Shown here: positions 35,498 to 45,475 of the stretch, one piece after another
Layout of the letters: each line of letters begins with the position of its first letter
How positions within the stretch are numbered: position 1 is the stretch's first letter
Origin: Gemmatimonadota bacterium
GTDB lineage: Bacteria; Gemmatimonadota; Gemmatimonadetes; Longimicrobiales; Gaopeijiaceae
Assembly: GCA_028873815.1 (NCBI GenBank)
Contig: JAPPNN010000018.1
Location: 124,001-188,000, forward strand
Reading direction: 5' to 3'
DNA: 64,000 bases
Made by a program: the position numbers and the translations under genes
The notes under the pieces: model-generated
What the model saw: only the letters and a program-made list of their open reading frames with translations
Databases searched by the model: none
What the model was told of the DNA's origin: nothing

Positions 35498-37036
35498 CTA
35501 ATCCGGCGCCGACCAGACGCCGTCGGCAACCCCGCGCAGCTTGTCCTTGTCCACCTTGCCGACCGAGATGTGTGGCATCTCGTCGCGGACCTCGATGAAG
35601 CGGGGCACCATGAACGCCGCCATGCGGCCGCGACACCACGCATGCAACGCCGCGGGGTCCAGGGGGGCCCCGCGGCTCGGGACCACGACCACCTTGACGT
35701 CCTCCTCGCCCATCGGCGACGGCACGCCGAGCACGAACGCCTCCGCCACGGCGGGATGTTCCTCGATCAGGCGCTGGAGTTCCCACGCGCTTACGTTCTC
35801 GCCACGCCGCCGAATGAAGTGCGCCAGGCGGTCGACATAGTACACCCAGCCGTGCTCGTCCTGGTGGGCGAGGTCGCCGGTCCTGAACCAGCCGTTCCGC
35901 CAGGTCGCGCGCGTGGCCTCCTCATCACCTTCGTAGCCCAGGAACAACACGTCGGGGCGACGCGGGCGTGCGACGATCTCGCCCCGCTCGCCTGGCGGCA
36001 GGGCCTCGCCGTCCTCCGCCGCGATGCAGATCTCGAAGTCGGGTGCGGCCACGCCGCATGATCCCACGGGTTGCCGGATGCCGGGGACGGGCACGGTGAG
36101 GGGCTCGGCCTCGGTCATTCCGTAGGTGTCCGCGATGCGAATGCCGAGCCGCTCCTCCAGAGGGCGATGCAGTTCCGGCGTCATCGGGCCGAAGATGCCC
36201 AGGCGCAGGTGCGCGGTGGCCGCACGTTCGTCTCCGGTGACCGGCTTCTCCCAGAGGATGCGCGCGATCGCGGGGAGCCCGGTGATCACAGTGGCGCGGG
36301 AACGCCGGACCTCGGCCCAGAAGCGCGACGCCGAGAACCGGGGAACGAGTCCGAGGGTTCCCCCGGCGACCGCGGTGCACATCGTCGTGTGCAGCTGCCC
36401 GGCGATGTGAAAGAACGGCAACCACGCGTGGAAGACGTCGTCCGGTGTCATCTCGACCGCTTCCGCAAGATTGGCGGCGCCGCGGCAGAGCTGGTTGTGC
36501 GGGATCACCGCCGCCTTCGAGCGGCCGGTCGTGCCCGAGGTGAACATGATGGTGGCCGGATCGCCCGGGTCGGGATCGGCGCCCGTCCACGGGGGCGACT
36601 GCAGAGGCTCGTCACCGCCGACCCAGTCCGGTGTCGTCGCGTGGTCCACGACGACGAGGGAATCCACGGCCGTGTCATGCAGATCGGGGAGCGCGTCGAG
36701 TGCGGATGCCTCGGTCACCAGGATCCCGGCGCGCGACCTGCGCACGTGGTCCGCCAGGATCGCTCCTTTGTGCTGGCGGTTGAGCGCCACGTAGACGGAG
36801 CCGGCGGTGTGGGTTCCCAGCAGGGCCCAGAGCGCCTCGGGCCGGTTGTGCAGATATCCGGCCACGCGTGCGCTGCCAGGGTCCGGGCCGGCGCCCAGCC
36901 CCCGCAGGAACCCAGCCCAGCGCCGGATCGCCTCCCACGCCTCGGCGTAGCTCCAGGTGGCGTCCTCCCGGCTCGGCCGGCCTTCCCACCTCAGAAACGG
37001 CCGGTCGCCGCTCTTTTCCGCCCGCGCACGAAACAC
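35498..37036 (-). CDS. CaiC-like acyl-CoA ligase (crotonobetaine/carnitine-type)
   Basis: 512-residue adenylate-forming ligase. MFTSGTTGRSKAAVIPHNQ is the P-loop; FHAWLPFFHIAGQLH, DTYGMTEAEP and WFRTGDLAHQDEHG follow. FIRRRGENVSAWELQ, with the RRGENVS signature of CaiC-type ligases, comes after, and the catalytic Lys lies near ISVGKVDKDKLR. The nearby CaiD-like hydratase supports a carnitine/crotonobetaine or similar CoA pathway, although no CaiB transferase is seen. The start is uncertain: GTG 37036 is the first usable start and lacks a clear Shine-Dalgarno, and recognisable family residues (GRLQDLV) continue upstream with no start codon. Confidence 0.78.
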   Translation of the reverse strand: MFRARAEKSGDRPFLRWEGRPSREDATWSYAEAWEAIRRWAGFLRGLGAGPDPGSARVAGYLHNRPEALWALLGTHTAGSVYVALNRQHKGAILADHVRRSRAGILVTEASALDALPDLHDTAVDSLVVVDHATTPDWVGGDEPLQSPPWTGADPDPGDPATIMFTSGTTGRSKAAVIPHNQLCRGAANLAEAVEMTPDDVFHAWLPFFHIAGQLHTTMCTAVAGGTLGLVPRFSASRFWAEVRRSRATVITGLPAIARILWEKPVTGDERAATAHLRLGIFGPMTPELHRPLEERLGIRIADTYGMTEAEPLTVPVPGIRQPVGSCGVAAPDFEICIAAEDGEALPPGERGEIVARPRRPDVLFLGYEGDEEATRATWRNGWFRTGDLAHQDEHGWVYYVDRLAHFIRRRGENVSAWELQRLIEEHPAVAEAFVLGVPSPMGEEDVKVVVVPSRGAPLDPAALHAWCRGRMAAFMVPRFIEVRDEMPHISVGKVDKDKLRGVADGVWSAPD

Positions 37037-37159
37037 CTGCGGCGTGCTCGCGTTCGCCGCGCCGACGAGATCCTGCAGCCGTCCGGTTCCCGGAATCGCG
37101 GCGGGTATGGTGTCGTCCCTTTCTGGCGACTTCGCGCGGCTTCCCGGGCGGGCGGCCAG

Positions 37160-38533
37160 CTACATGATCGTGCGCCGCATCATCTGCCGGACCTTTTCCA
37201 TGTACTTCTCGAAGAAGTACTTCTGGATGTCCATCATGTCGAGCTCGCGGCCCTGGATATAGGCCTGCTCGATGTCGGACGTCATGTCGAGCGGCGTGCC
37301 GGTCGTGATCAGGAAGGTCGCCTGCTTGCCCGGCTCCAGTGAGCCGATTCGGTCGTCGAGCCCCAGGAACTGTGCGGGGTTGATCGTCACCGCCTTCAGC
37401 GCCTCCTCCTCGGGCAATCCGAAGGCGACGGCCACGCCCGCCTCAAAGGGCAGCCGGTTCGAGTACAGCGACCCCGAGCCGCCCGAAATCGCGAAGCGCA
37501 CGCCCGCCTCGTGGAGACGCGCGGGCATCGAGTAGGTGCCGTCGTAGCCCTCGTAGGCCCGGCCGGGAGCAGCCATCGTCGAGGTCAGGATCACCGGGAT
37601 GTCCTCGGCGACCAGGCGGTCCGCCACGTGGATGGCATCCCGGCCACCGCGGATGACGATCCGCAGATCCTCCTCCTGCGCCCACGTGATTGCATCGTTG
37701 ATCTGGGCCGCGCCGTCGGCCGCGACCACGACCGGGAGGACCCCGTCGATTACCGGGATCATCGCGGCGTAGCGGGAGTCGCTGCGCACCTCCGCACCGG
37801 CTGCGACCGCGTCGCGATAGGCCCGGGCCTCGGCGAAGAAGTCCTTGAGCTGCTCGACCTGTTCCTCATAACTCGGCGGGTCCTCGCGTTGCGGACCGAA
37901 CCCGAAGCCGCCGAACCCGCGGAACCGGCGGGGGTTGGGGTTCGGCCAGTTCACGTTGAGCGCCGCGGCCGACTGCATCGACATCTCTTCCCAGCTCCAG
38001 CCCTCGAGTGCGAGCGCGGACGACATCCCGGAGACGAGTCCGCCGCCGGGCGTCGTGAGCGTGGTGAGCACGCCGGCCGAGCGCGTTGTGCCGATATGAC
38101 GGCTCTCCGCGTTCACAGCCACGTCCGCGCGCACGTTCGGGTTGAAGTCGCCCAGTTCGTTGACGTCGTTGGAGACGCCGACCGCCCCGATTTCGGCGAT
38201 CCCCACGGTGCTGAAGGCGTCGATGAGGCCGGGGTAGATGTGCTTGCCCGTGGCGTCGACCACGCGGGTCCCGGCCGGAATGTCCACGTCCGTACCGATC
38301 GCGGTGATCAACCCGTCTTCCAGGAGGATCGTCCCGTTCTCGATGACACCACTGGTGACGGTGTGGATGGTGGCGCCCTGCAATGCCACGGGTTCGGATT
38401 GCGGCGGCACCGTCATCCGTACCTGTGCGCTGATCGCTGCCGGTGCAATCGCCCAAAGGACCACTGCCGCCACGCCGGCCGCCCCCGCGCCCCGTGAGAG
38501 TGTTTCCTTCATCGCTCGTCGCGTCGTCGTCAT
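37160..38533 (-). CDS. Secreted imidazolonepropionase-like amidohydrolase, degenerate active site
   Basis: 457 residues. Signal peptide GVAAVVLWAIAPAAISAQ. The cyclic-amidohydrolase N-terminal beta domain is clear (LQGATIHTVTSGVIENGTIL, LEDGLITAIG, GKHIYPGLIDAFSTVG). In active members the last stretch reads GLID-x-H-x-H; here it is DAFST, so both metal His residues are missing. The C-terminal ALKAVTINPAQFLGLDDRIG and GSLEPGKQA are normal. It is probably non-catalytic or uses other ligands. ATG 38533 overlaps the stop of the larger amidohydrolase (ATGA), so the two are made together, perhaps as a heteromer. Confidence 0.84.
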   Translation of the reverse strand: MTTTRRAMKETLSRGAGAAGVAAVVLWAIAPAAISAQVRMTVPPQSEPVALQGATIHTVTSGVIENGTILLEDGLITAIGTDVDIPAGTRVVDATGKHIYPGLIDAFSTVGIAEIGAVGVSNDVNELGDFNPNVRADVAVNAESRHIGTTRSAGVLTTLTTPGGGLVSGMSSALALEGWSWEEMSMQSAAALNVNWPNPNPRRFRGFGGFGFGPQREDPPSYEEQVEQLKDFFAEARAYRDAVAAGAEVRSDSRYAAMIPVIDGVLPVVVAADGAAQINDAITWAQEEDLRIVIRGGRDAIHVADRLVAEDIPVILTSTMAAPGRAYEGYDGTYSMPARLHEAGVRFAISGGSGSLYSNRLPFEAGVAVAFGLPEEEALKAVTINPAQFLGLDDRIGSLEPGKQATFLITTGTPLDMTSDIEQAYIQGRELDMMDIQKYFFEKYMEKVRQMMRRTIM

Positions 38534-41523
38534 CGGTTTGTCTCCGTCTGGGCGTTCCGGCCGCCTCCGCCCTCGATGGACAGTATGGCCTGGATCAGCT
38601 GTGTGCGTTCCTGTGCGATCCGGTCCCGCATGGCCGCGTCTTCTTCGAGCGAGAAGTAGCGGCGGCCATCGATCCAGGTCTGCTCGGCCCGCGTAAACTG
38701 TGAGAGCGGGTCACCGCTCCAGATCACGAAGTCTCCGTCCTTGCCCGGCTCCAGCGAGCCCACCCGGTCGTCGATCGCCATCGCCCGGGCCGACCCGTTG
38801 GTCACCGTCGAAAGCGCCTGTTCGGGTGTGAGCCCGGTGCGCAGCAACTTGCCCGCCTCCCAGTTCATGCGGCTGGCGATCTCGCTGTTGTCGGAGTGCA
38901 GCGAGGTCACGACCCCCGCCTCGATCAGGATGCGCGCGTTGTACACCGTCGCGTCGTAGGCCTCCAGCTTGAAGGCGCCCCAGTCACTCCACACGACCGC
39001 GGCGACCCCGGACGCGGCGAGTTCGGGCGCGATCTTGTAGGCCTCGACACCGTGCTGCAGCGTCTGGACCCGGAAGCCGAACTCTTCCGCCAGGCGCACC
39101 AGTGCGAGGAACTCGTCGGCACGATAGCCGTGCGACGAGATGAGCAACTCCTGGTCGAGGATGTCCAGGATCGCCTCCATGCGCAGGTCGCGCCGCGGGG
39201 GCAGTCCCTCCTGGTTCTCCTCCCACTGCTGCCACTCGCGCTCGTAGTCGCGCGCGGCCATGAAGTGGTCGCGGATGATCTCCTGCACCCCCATGCGGGT
39301 GTCGGGATAGCGGCCCTGACGCCGCTTCGGGTTCTCGCCCAGCGCGAACTTCACCGTGCGGGGCGCGTTCTCCAGCTTGAGGTCCTCCGGGAGCGAGCCC
39401 CAGCGCATCTTCACGAAGACGTTCTCGCCACCGATGGGGTTTGCGGAGCCATGCTTGATGTGTGCGGTGGTGAGCCCTCCCGCCACCTGTCGGTACATCC
39501 AGATGTTGTTGTGGGTGACGACGTCGCCCATGCGCACCTCGGGGACGATCGCGAAGCCGCTCTCGTTCACCGCGCTGACGCCCGAATGGATGTGCGGATC
39601 GATCAGCCCGGGCGTGACATGCTTCCCCGTAGCGTCGATCTCGATCGCGCCGCGCGGGGCGTCGAGGTCCACACCGACCGCTTCGACCGTCCCTGCGCGA
39701 ACCAGGACGTCCGCGCCTTCGAGCATGCCCTGCGGACCCTGGGTCCAGACAGTCGCGTTACGCACCACGACGGCGCCGGGCTGCTCGGGGATCGTGGAGC
39801 GGCCGTAGTCCATCATCGGCCGGATGAAGGGCAGGTCGATCTCTGGCACGTCCATCGCGACGGTGCCGCGAGACGGACCCTCGAAGTCTTCCGTGCGGGT
39901 GCCGCGGAAGGACGGATCCGCTCCGTTCGGGAGCGAAGTCCATCCGTAGAACTCGTCGCCGCGGACCGAGCCCGACAGGAGCGCCATTCCCTGGTAGCCG
40001 AGTGCCTCGCCGTTGAAGCGGGCCTGGATCCGGCCGGTCTCCGCGACCGCGCTGGCCGACTCCAGGTCGACGCGCGCGCCTCCCGGAAGCTCGGGGCCGG
40101 TGCTGGCGATGTCGAGGTAGCCGCGCAACCGGTTCAACGGACCCTCCAGGACGAGGTCCGCTTCGAATCCCCACTCGTCGTCCGACGCGATCTGCCAGGT
40201 CCCCCTGGGATCGATCTGGGCCGGACGGGTCACTCCGTACACCCTTCCCTGGACCCACACGTCGCGCACCGTGGCTTCCTCGGTGAACAGGTCGCCCTCG
40301 CTGACGACCAGGTTGGCCACCTTGCCCTCGGCGATGGTCCCGTGGGTGCGGTCGATCCCGAGCCACGAGGCCGGCGTCGTCGTGAGCGCCGCCAGGGCGT
40401 CGTCCGCGGAGAGCCCCCGCGCCACGGCGATCCGCAGATTGGGCAGAAATTCGTTCAGCGACGAAAGCCCGTCGCTGGTAATCGCGAAGCTGACCCCGGC
40501 TTCAGCCAGTTGCGCGGGGTTGGTCGGTGCCAGGTACCAGTGGCGCAGGTCCCCGAGCGAGGCATCGAGTGCCGCCGCCGGATGTCCCACATCGGGGGCG
40601 TCCGGGAAATCGAGCGGCACGACAAGGGGATCGCTGCGTCCGCGCAGCACGTCGATGAGGCGGTATTCCAGACCGTTGCCGCGGAACCACGGGGTCAGCC
40701 CGAACTCGCTGGAGAGGCTGTGTGCCCGCAGGTATTCCTCCTCGCCGCCCGTCTCGAAGACGACCGGCTGACTGCCCTGCACGACGTCTCCGAGCGCCGC
40801 GAGGGCTTCACTCGTCTCCGGAGGGAGGAAGGCGCGGCCGCTCGACTCGTAGGCATCCCAGGCGCGCATGTACCACTCGGCGTCCATGAGCGTCTGTTTC
40901 ATGAGAGCGATCGTACCCATCGCGGAGTTCGGGTACGATCCGCCCAGGTCGAACGACCGCTGGAACCCTATCGCCTGCGCGATGTCCGGCCGGAGCACCC
41001 TTTCCCGCACACCTTCGTCCCCGAGATTGACCACCGAGGCCGTGCCCCGGAAGATCCCTTCTGTCGGAACCGCCAGCGCCGTGCCGAACCCTTGCGAGCG
41101 AAGCGCCGCCCGCCGGTCCTCGTCGTCGGCCAGGTTCCGGGTGGTGGAGAACCACGCCCTGACCTGCGGATTCCAGTGCGTCGGCCCGACATCCCCGCCC
41201 TCGGGCACCGCGTCCATCTCCAGATCGGCATGTGCATCGATGAAGCCCGGGTAGACGGTCAGCCCCTCGAGGTCCCACACGCGTGCGCCTGCCGGTGCAT
41301 CCATCCCCCGCCCCACCGCCCGAACGAGCCCGTCGCGTATCACGATCGTGGCGTCGTCGAGAACCTGGCCGGGCCCCGTCACGACTCTGGCACCCACCAG
41401 GACATGGTATCCGGTGCCGTTGTCGCGCATGCCCTGGACCGGCTGCGTCCGGCTCGCCTGCTGAGCCCCGGCGCCCGTCGCCAGGACAGCCGCAAGCCCC
41501 ATTGTGAAGAGTGTCGCCCTCAC
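38530..41523 (-). CDS. Large secreted amidohydrolase with two metal-hydrolase halves
   Basis: 997 residues. Signal LFTMGLAAVLATGAGAQ. Two amidohydrolase cores are fused. The first (about 30-520) has GLTVYPGFIDAHADLEMD, with one His and an Asp, so it is only partly conserved. The second (about 610-990) has GKHVTPGLIDPHIHSGVSAV with the full HxH motif, HGVEAYK, and the late Asp in VTSLHSDNSE. NGSARAMAIDDRVGSLEPG closes it. GTG 41523 has GGGAGGGA upstream and faces the caiD-like gene divergently across 60 bp. The open frame upstream to 42420 is a shadow. It likely hydrolyses a cyclic amide or peptide outside the cytoplasm. Confidence 0.85.
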   Translation of the reverse strand: MRATLFTMGLAAVLATGAGAQQASRTQPVQGMRDNGTGYHVLVGARVVTGPGQVLDDATIVIRDGLVRAVGRGMDAPAGARVWDLEGLTVYPGFIDAHADLEMDAVPEGGDVGPTHWNPQVRAWFSTTRNLADDEDRRAALRSQGFGTALAVPTEGIFRGTASVVNLGDEGVRERVLRPDIAQAIGFQRSFDLGGSYPNSAMGTIALMKQTLMDAEWYMRAWDAYESSGRAFLPPETSEALAALGDVVQGSQPVVFETGGEEEYLRAHSLSSEFGLTPWFRGNGLEYRLIDVLRGRSDPLVVPLDFPDAPDVGHPAAALDASLGDLRHWYLAPTNPAQLAEAGVSFAITSDGLSSLNEFLPNLRIAVARGLSADDALAALTTTPASWLGIDRTHGTIAEGKVANLVVSEGDLFTEEATVRDVWVQGRVYGVTRPAQIDPRGTWQIASDDEWGFEADLVLEGPLNRLRGYLDIASTGPELPGGARVDLESASAVAETGRIQARFNGEALGYQGMALLSGSVRGDEFYGWTSLPNGADPSFRGTRTEDFEGPSRGTVAMDVPEIDLPFIRPMMDYGRSTIPEQPGAVVVRNATVWTQGPQGMLEGADVLVRAGTVEAVGVDLDAPRGAIEIDATGKHVTPGLIDPHIHSGVSAVNESGFAIVPEVRMGDVVTHNNIWMYRQVAGGLTTAHIKHGSANPIGGENVFVKMRWGSLPEDLKLENAPRTVKFALGENPKRRQGRYPDTRMGVQEIIRDHFMAARDYEREWQQWEENQEGLPPRRDLRMEAILDILDQELLISSHGYRADEFLALVRLAEEFGFRVQTLQHGVEAYKIAPELAASGVAAVVWSDWGAFKLEAYDATVYNARILIEAGVVTSLHSDNSEIASRMNWEAGKLLRTGLTPEQALSTVTNGSARAMAIDDRVGSLEPGKDGDFVIWSGDPLSQFTRAEQTWIDGRRYFSLEEDAAMRDRIAQERTQLIQAILSIEGGGGRNAQTETNR

Positions 41524-41583
41524 GGAATCCCTCCCATTGTTGTTACTGCGAGTACACTTCCTCCACGGAAAGGAATACTGCGC

Positions 41584-42402
41584 ATGTCCCAACCTCTCAA
41601 GATCGAGCGCCGCGGCCGCGTGCTCGAGGTGACGCTCGACCGGCCCAAAGCCAACGCGATCGACGCTGCGACGAGCATCCGCATGGGCGAGGTATTCTGT
41701 GACTTTCGCGACGACGACAGCCTCTGGGTCGCGATCCTGACGAGCGCGGGCGACCGCATCTTTTCGGCCGGCTGGGACCTCAAGGCCGCGACGGAAGGCG
41801 AGCATGAGCGCATGGACTACGGAGCCGGCGGTTTCGGCGGCATCACGGAACTGTGGGACCTTCACAAGCCAGTCATCGCGGCAGTGAACGGGCTCGCGGT
41901 GGGCGGGGGATGTGAGCTGATGCTGGCAGCGGATCTCGTGGTGGCCAGCGAGGCGGCCGAGTTCTGGTTTCCAGAGGCGCGCCTGGGCAACATGGCCGAC
42001 GCGGGCGGAGTCCAGCGCCTCCCCCGCAGGGTCCCGGTGAACGTGGCGATGGAGATGCTGATGACCGGGCGGCGAATGTCGGCCGGGGAGGCGCATCGCT
42101 GGGGGCTGGTGAACTGGGTCGTCCCACCCGACGACGTGCTGGCCAAGGCTCGCGAAGTCGCCGATGGACTTGCGCGCAGCGCGCCGCTTTCCCTGTGGGC
42201 GATCAAGGAGGTGGTGCGCGGGATCGAAGGGATGTCGGTCGAGGACGCGTTTCGCGCCCTGCATGCGCGCAAGTTCCCGACCTACGAGCGGATGCTCGCG
42301 TCGGAGGATCACGAGGAAGGGCCGCGTGCTTTCGTGGAGAAGCGGGAGCCTGTGTTCACGGGGCAACGACGTCAACGCGCACCGTCCACAGGCTCCGATT
42401 GA
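41584..42402 (+). CDS. caiD: Carnitinyl-CoA dehydratase-like enoyl-CoA hydratase
   Basis: 272 residues, crotonase fold. Runs closely parallel to CaiD: LEVTLDRPKANAIDAATS, FSAGWDLKAATEGE, PVIAAVNGLAVGGGCELMLA and the oxyanion-hole region ADAGGVQRLPRRVP. MTGRRMSAGEAHRWGLVN and EDHEEGPRAFVEKREPVF close it. It would hydrate crotonobetainyl-CoA or an analogous enoyl-CoA. ATG 41584 has GGAAAGGA about 10 nt upstream. The CaiC-like ligase lies 4.5 kb away on the other strand. The name is by resemblance; other crotonase substrates remain possible. Confidence 0.82.
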   Translation: MSQPLKIERRGRVLEVTLDRPKANAIDAATSIRMGEVFCDFRDDDSLWVAILTSAGDRIFSAGWDLKAATEGEHERMDYGAGGFGGITELWDLHKPVIAAVNGLAVGGGCELMLAADLVVASEAAEFWFPEARLGNMADAGGVQRLPRRVPVNVAMEMLMTGRRMSAGEAHRWGLVNWVVPPDDVLAKAREVADGLARSAPLSLWAIKEVVRGIEGMSVEDAFRALHARKFPTYERMLASEDHEEGPRAFVEKREPVFTGQRRQRAPSTGSD

Positions 42403-42480
42403 CGCCTCATCACTCCCCACCTATGATGACGCCCGCCACAAACCACGACCCGGGGGCGACCCCATAACCAGGAGGCGATC

Positions 42481-45462
42481 ATGAGACGAAACCACCTACA
42501 AGGCTCGGGCGTGAGAGCAGGCCTGCTGCTCGCTCTCGTCCTTATCGTTATGGCCTCGCCGGGTGCCCTCTCGGCCCAGTCGGTGAGCGGCACCGTCCGA
42601 GACCAGGGCACGGGCAACCCGGTGGCGGCGGCCCAGGTATTCCTGGAGGGCCTGAACCTGGGTACGCTCACCCAGTCCGATGGCTCCTACACGATCACCG
42701 AAGTGCCGGCCGGTAGCCACACGCTCACCGTCCAGTTCCTCGGCTTCAGGTCGGAGTCGGTCGTGGTGACGGTCCAGGCCGGCCAGAGCGTGGTCCAGAA
42801 TTTCTTCCTCACCCAGCAGGCGCTCCAGCTCGACGAGATCGTCGTGACCGGGACCGCGGCCGCGAGCCGCGTGCGCGAGATCGGCAACTCGGTCGCGGTG
42901 CTCGACGCGGGGGTCGCGGAAGTCCAACCGATCGCCAACGTCTCCGACCTTCTGCGGGGCCGGCTCCCCGGAGTCGTGGTGCAGCAGGGGTCGGGCGATG
43001 TCGGCACGGCGTCCACGATCAAGATCCGCGGCAGTTCGACCATGCGGCGCGTCAACGACGGACCCCTCGTCTACATCGACGGCGTCCGTGTGAGCAACCG
43101 GATGGAGAGTGGCGGACGTGACGTCTCCCGCATCGACGACCTCGATCCCGCGATGATCGAAAGCCTCGAGGTGATCAAGGGACCCGCCGCCGCGACGCTG
43201 TACGGCACCGAAGCCGCGAACGGCGTCATCAACATCAGGACGAAGGGCGGCGGGGTCGGTGCTGCCCAGTGGAACTTCACCATGCGGCAGGGCTCGCAGT
43301 GGTTCCACGATCCCGCCGGCCACACGCCCACCAACTGGGGCGTGAATCCCAGCACAGGTCAGATCGAATCGCTGAACATCCTGGAGAATCAGGCCGAATC
43401 GGACCTGTTGTTCCGCTACGGACACACACAGTACTACGGCATCGACGTGTCGGGCGGCACCGACACTTTCCAGTACTTCATCGGCGGCTCCGCGGGGTCC
43501 GACGAAGGCGTCACCGAGAACAGCTGGGCCAAGAAGTACAACGGCCGGATCAACCTGAGGGCGCAGCCAGCGGACGATCTGGAGATCTCCGCGAACGCCG
43601 GTATTGCCCTCGTCCGCCTCCGGATCCCGAGCGACTATCCCTACGAGGAGGCGGTCTATGCCGACCCGACCCGCCTTGGCTCCGGCGACCTGCGCCGCGG
43701 CTACCGCAGGGCGACCCCGGAATCGCGGATCGAGAAGGACTTCGATCTCAACGATGCCAATCGCATGACCGCCGGGCTCACCGCCAAGCACACGCCCTTC
43801 GACTGGTTCACGCACCGGCTCACCTTCGGGCTCGACGTGACCGACGCGCTGGAAAGCTACCTCGACAACTTCCTGAGTCCGGAGTCGGCGCGCTTCTACT
43901 CCCCGAACGCGGCGCTCGGCGGCAGATTCCAGAACCGCGAGTCGGTCATCTACAGCACCTTTGACTATGCGGCGTCGGGGACACGGGACATATCGGAAGA
44001 CCTCCTGTCCACGACTTCCCTGGGGTTCCAGGTCTACACCAGGACCATCGAGAACGTGGTCGCCGACGGTGACCGGTTCCCGGCCCCGGGCCTCTCCAGC
44101 GTGACGGCCGCCGGGATCCGCAGTGGGTCCGACGGGCTCGTCGAGAACAACACCGTCGGTGTGTATCTGCAGCAGCAGATGGGCTGGCAGGACAGACTCT
44201 TCGTCACCGCCGCGATCCGGGCCGATGACAACAGCGCGTTCGGTGAGAACTTCGACCTGGTCTACTATCCAAAGATCAGCGGGTCCTGGGTGGTCAAGGA
44301 CGCGGCGCCCGGTAGTTCGGGCTTCCTCAACTCCTTCCGGCTCCGCGGCGCCTACGGCGAATCGGGACAGCAACCGGACGCCTTCGACGCACTGCGCAGC
44401 TTCACCACCCGGGCTTCGCCATCGGGCCAGGCCACGGTACGCCCGCTCTCTCCCGGCAACTCCGAACTCGGGCCCGAGCGCGGCGTCGAGATCGAGGCCG
44501 GCTTCGACGCGACCATGTTCAACGATCGCGTCTCGATCGACCTCACCTACTACGACCAGACGACCAGGGACGCGATCGTGGCGCGCAACGTGCCGCCCTC
44601 GTCCGGGTTCACAACGCAACGGTTCGTGAACGTGGGCGAGATCAACAACCGCGGCATCGAACTCGGCCTGATGGCCCGGGCAATCGAGACGCCGTTTTTC
44701 GCCTGGGACATGAACGTCAACCTGACCACGAATCGGAACCGGGTCGTCGAGCTCGGCCTCGGCGAGGGGAACTTCCTCCAACTCGGGTGGACCACACGGC
44801 ACGCGGAAGGCTATCCGGTGGGTTCGCTCTTCGCGCCGGAGGTGATCTTTGCGGAGTTCGTTCCCGGCACCGACCAGATCAATCGGGAAACGATGCGCTG
44901 CGACAACGGACAGGGTCAGCCGGTTGCGTGCGATCCGGACGCATGGATCTACCAGGGCCACCCCGATCCCAACGTCGAGCTCTCTTTCGGCTCGGCCTTC
45001 CGGATCGGAGAGCGGCTCACAATCGACGCTCTGGTGCAAGGCAAGATCGGCCAGACCAAGTACGACCTGCAGGGCTGGTGGAGGTACGCCGCGTTCCAGC
45101 AGACCCGGCTCAACCTCTACCCGCACGAGTACAACATCAACGAGGTGGCCGAGGCCCAGTTCGGGGCAAGCGGCGAGTTCGCCCTCTGGGTCAACGAAGC
45201 CTCGTTCGTCCGCTTCCGGGAACTCTCGGCAATTTACACCATGCCCGACGAGTGGGTGAAGCTGGTCGGCGCAAGCCGCGGCAGCCTCACCATCTCGGCC
45301 CGCAATCTCGGGATGCTCTGGACCAACTGGCAGGAATGGCCGCATCACGATCCCGAAGTCGTGGACCCCAGCAACACCTTCGCGGGCAACCGCGAACCGC
45401 AGGAGGATTCCGCGGTTCCGCCGCTGACCGCGCTGACGCTCACCATCCGCCTGGGCATGTAA
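42481..45462 (+). CDS. SusC/RagA-family TonB-dependent outer-membrane transporter
   Basis: 993 residues. Signal AGLLLALVLIVMASPGALSAQ. A CarboxypepD_reg-like domain follows (SVSGTVRDQGTGNPVAAAQV through VTVQAGQSV, about 30-115), then the plug with LDEIVVTGTAAASRVREIG, LLRGRLPGVVVQQGS and ATLYGTEAANGVINI (TonB-type plug motifs). The rest is the 22-strand barrel, with many aromatic-rich strands to the end at LTLTIRLGM. Start ATG 42481 follows AGGAGGCG. It pairs with the SusD-like lipoprotein 13 nt downstream. These pairs take up glycans, peptides or other large ligands; specificity is not readable. Confidence 0.93.
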   Translation: MRRNHLQGSGVRAGLLLALVLIVMASPGALSAQSVSGTVRDQGTGNPVAAAQVFLEGLNLGTLTQSDGSYTITEVPAGSHTLTVQFLGFRSESVVVTVQAGQSVVQNFFLTQQALQLDEIVVTGTAAASRVREIGNSVAVLDAGVAEVQPIANVSDLLRGRLPGVVVQQGSGDVGTASTIKIRGSSTMRRVNDGPLVYIDGVRVSNRMESGGRDVSRIDDLDPAMIESLEVIKGPAAATLYGTEAANGVINIRTKGGGVGAAQWNFTMRQGSQWFHDPAGHTPTNWGVNPSTGQIESLNILENQAESDLLFRYGHTQYYGIDVSGGTDTFQYFIGGSAGSDEGVTENSWAKKYNGRINLRAQPADDLEISANAGIALVRLRIPSDYPYEEAVYADPTRLGSGDLRRGYRRATPESRIEKDFDLNDANRMTAGLTAKHTPFDWFTHRLTFGLDVTDALESYLDNFLSPESARFYSPNAALGGRFQNRESVIYSTFDYAASGTRDISEDLLSTTSLGFQVYTRTIENVVADGDRFPAPGLSSVTAAGIRSGSDGLVENNTVGVYLQQQMGWQDRLFVTAAIRADDNSAFGENFDLVYYPKISGSWVVKDAAPGSSGFLNSFRLRGAYGESGQQPDAFDALRSFTTRASPSGQATVRPLSPGNSELGPERGVEIEAGFDATMFNDRVSIDLTYYDQTTRDAIVARNVPPSSGFTTQRFVNVGEINNRGIELGLMARAIETPFFAWDMNVNLTTNRNRVVELGLGEGNFLQLGWTTRHAEGYPVGSLFAPEVIFAEFVPGTDQINRETMRCDNGQGQPVACDPDAWIYQGHPDPNVELSFGSAFRIGERLTIDALVQGKIGQTKYDLQGWWRYAAFQQTRLNLYPHEYNINEVAEAQFGASGEFALWVNEASFVRFRELSAIYTMPDEWVKLVGASRGSLTISARNLGMLWTNWQEWPHHDPEVVDPSNTFAGNREPQEDSAVPPLTALTLTIRLGM

Positions 45463-45475
45463 GGAGACCGGAACC

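Noticed and set aside
38896-42402. Very long plus-strand frame of over 1100 codons ahead of CaiD
   Set aside because: Antisense shadow of the 997-residue amidohydrolase; only the CaiD part from 41584 has family residues.
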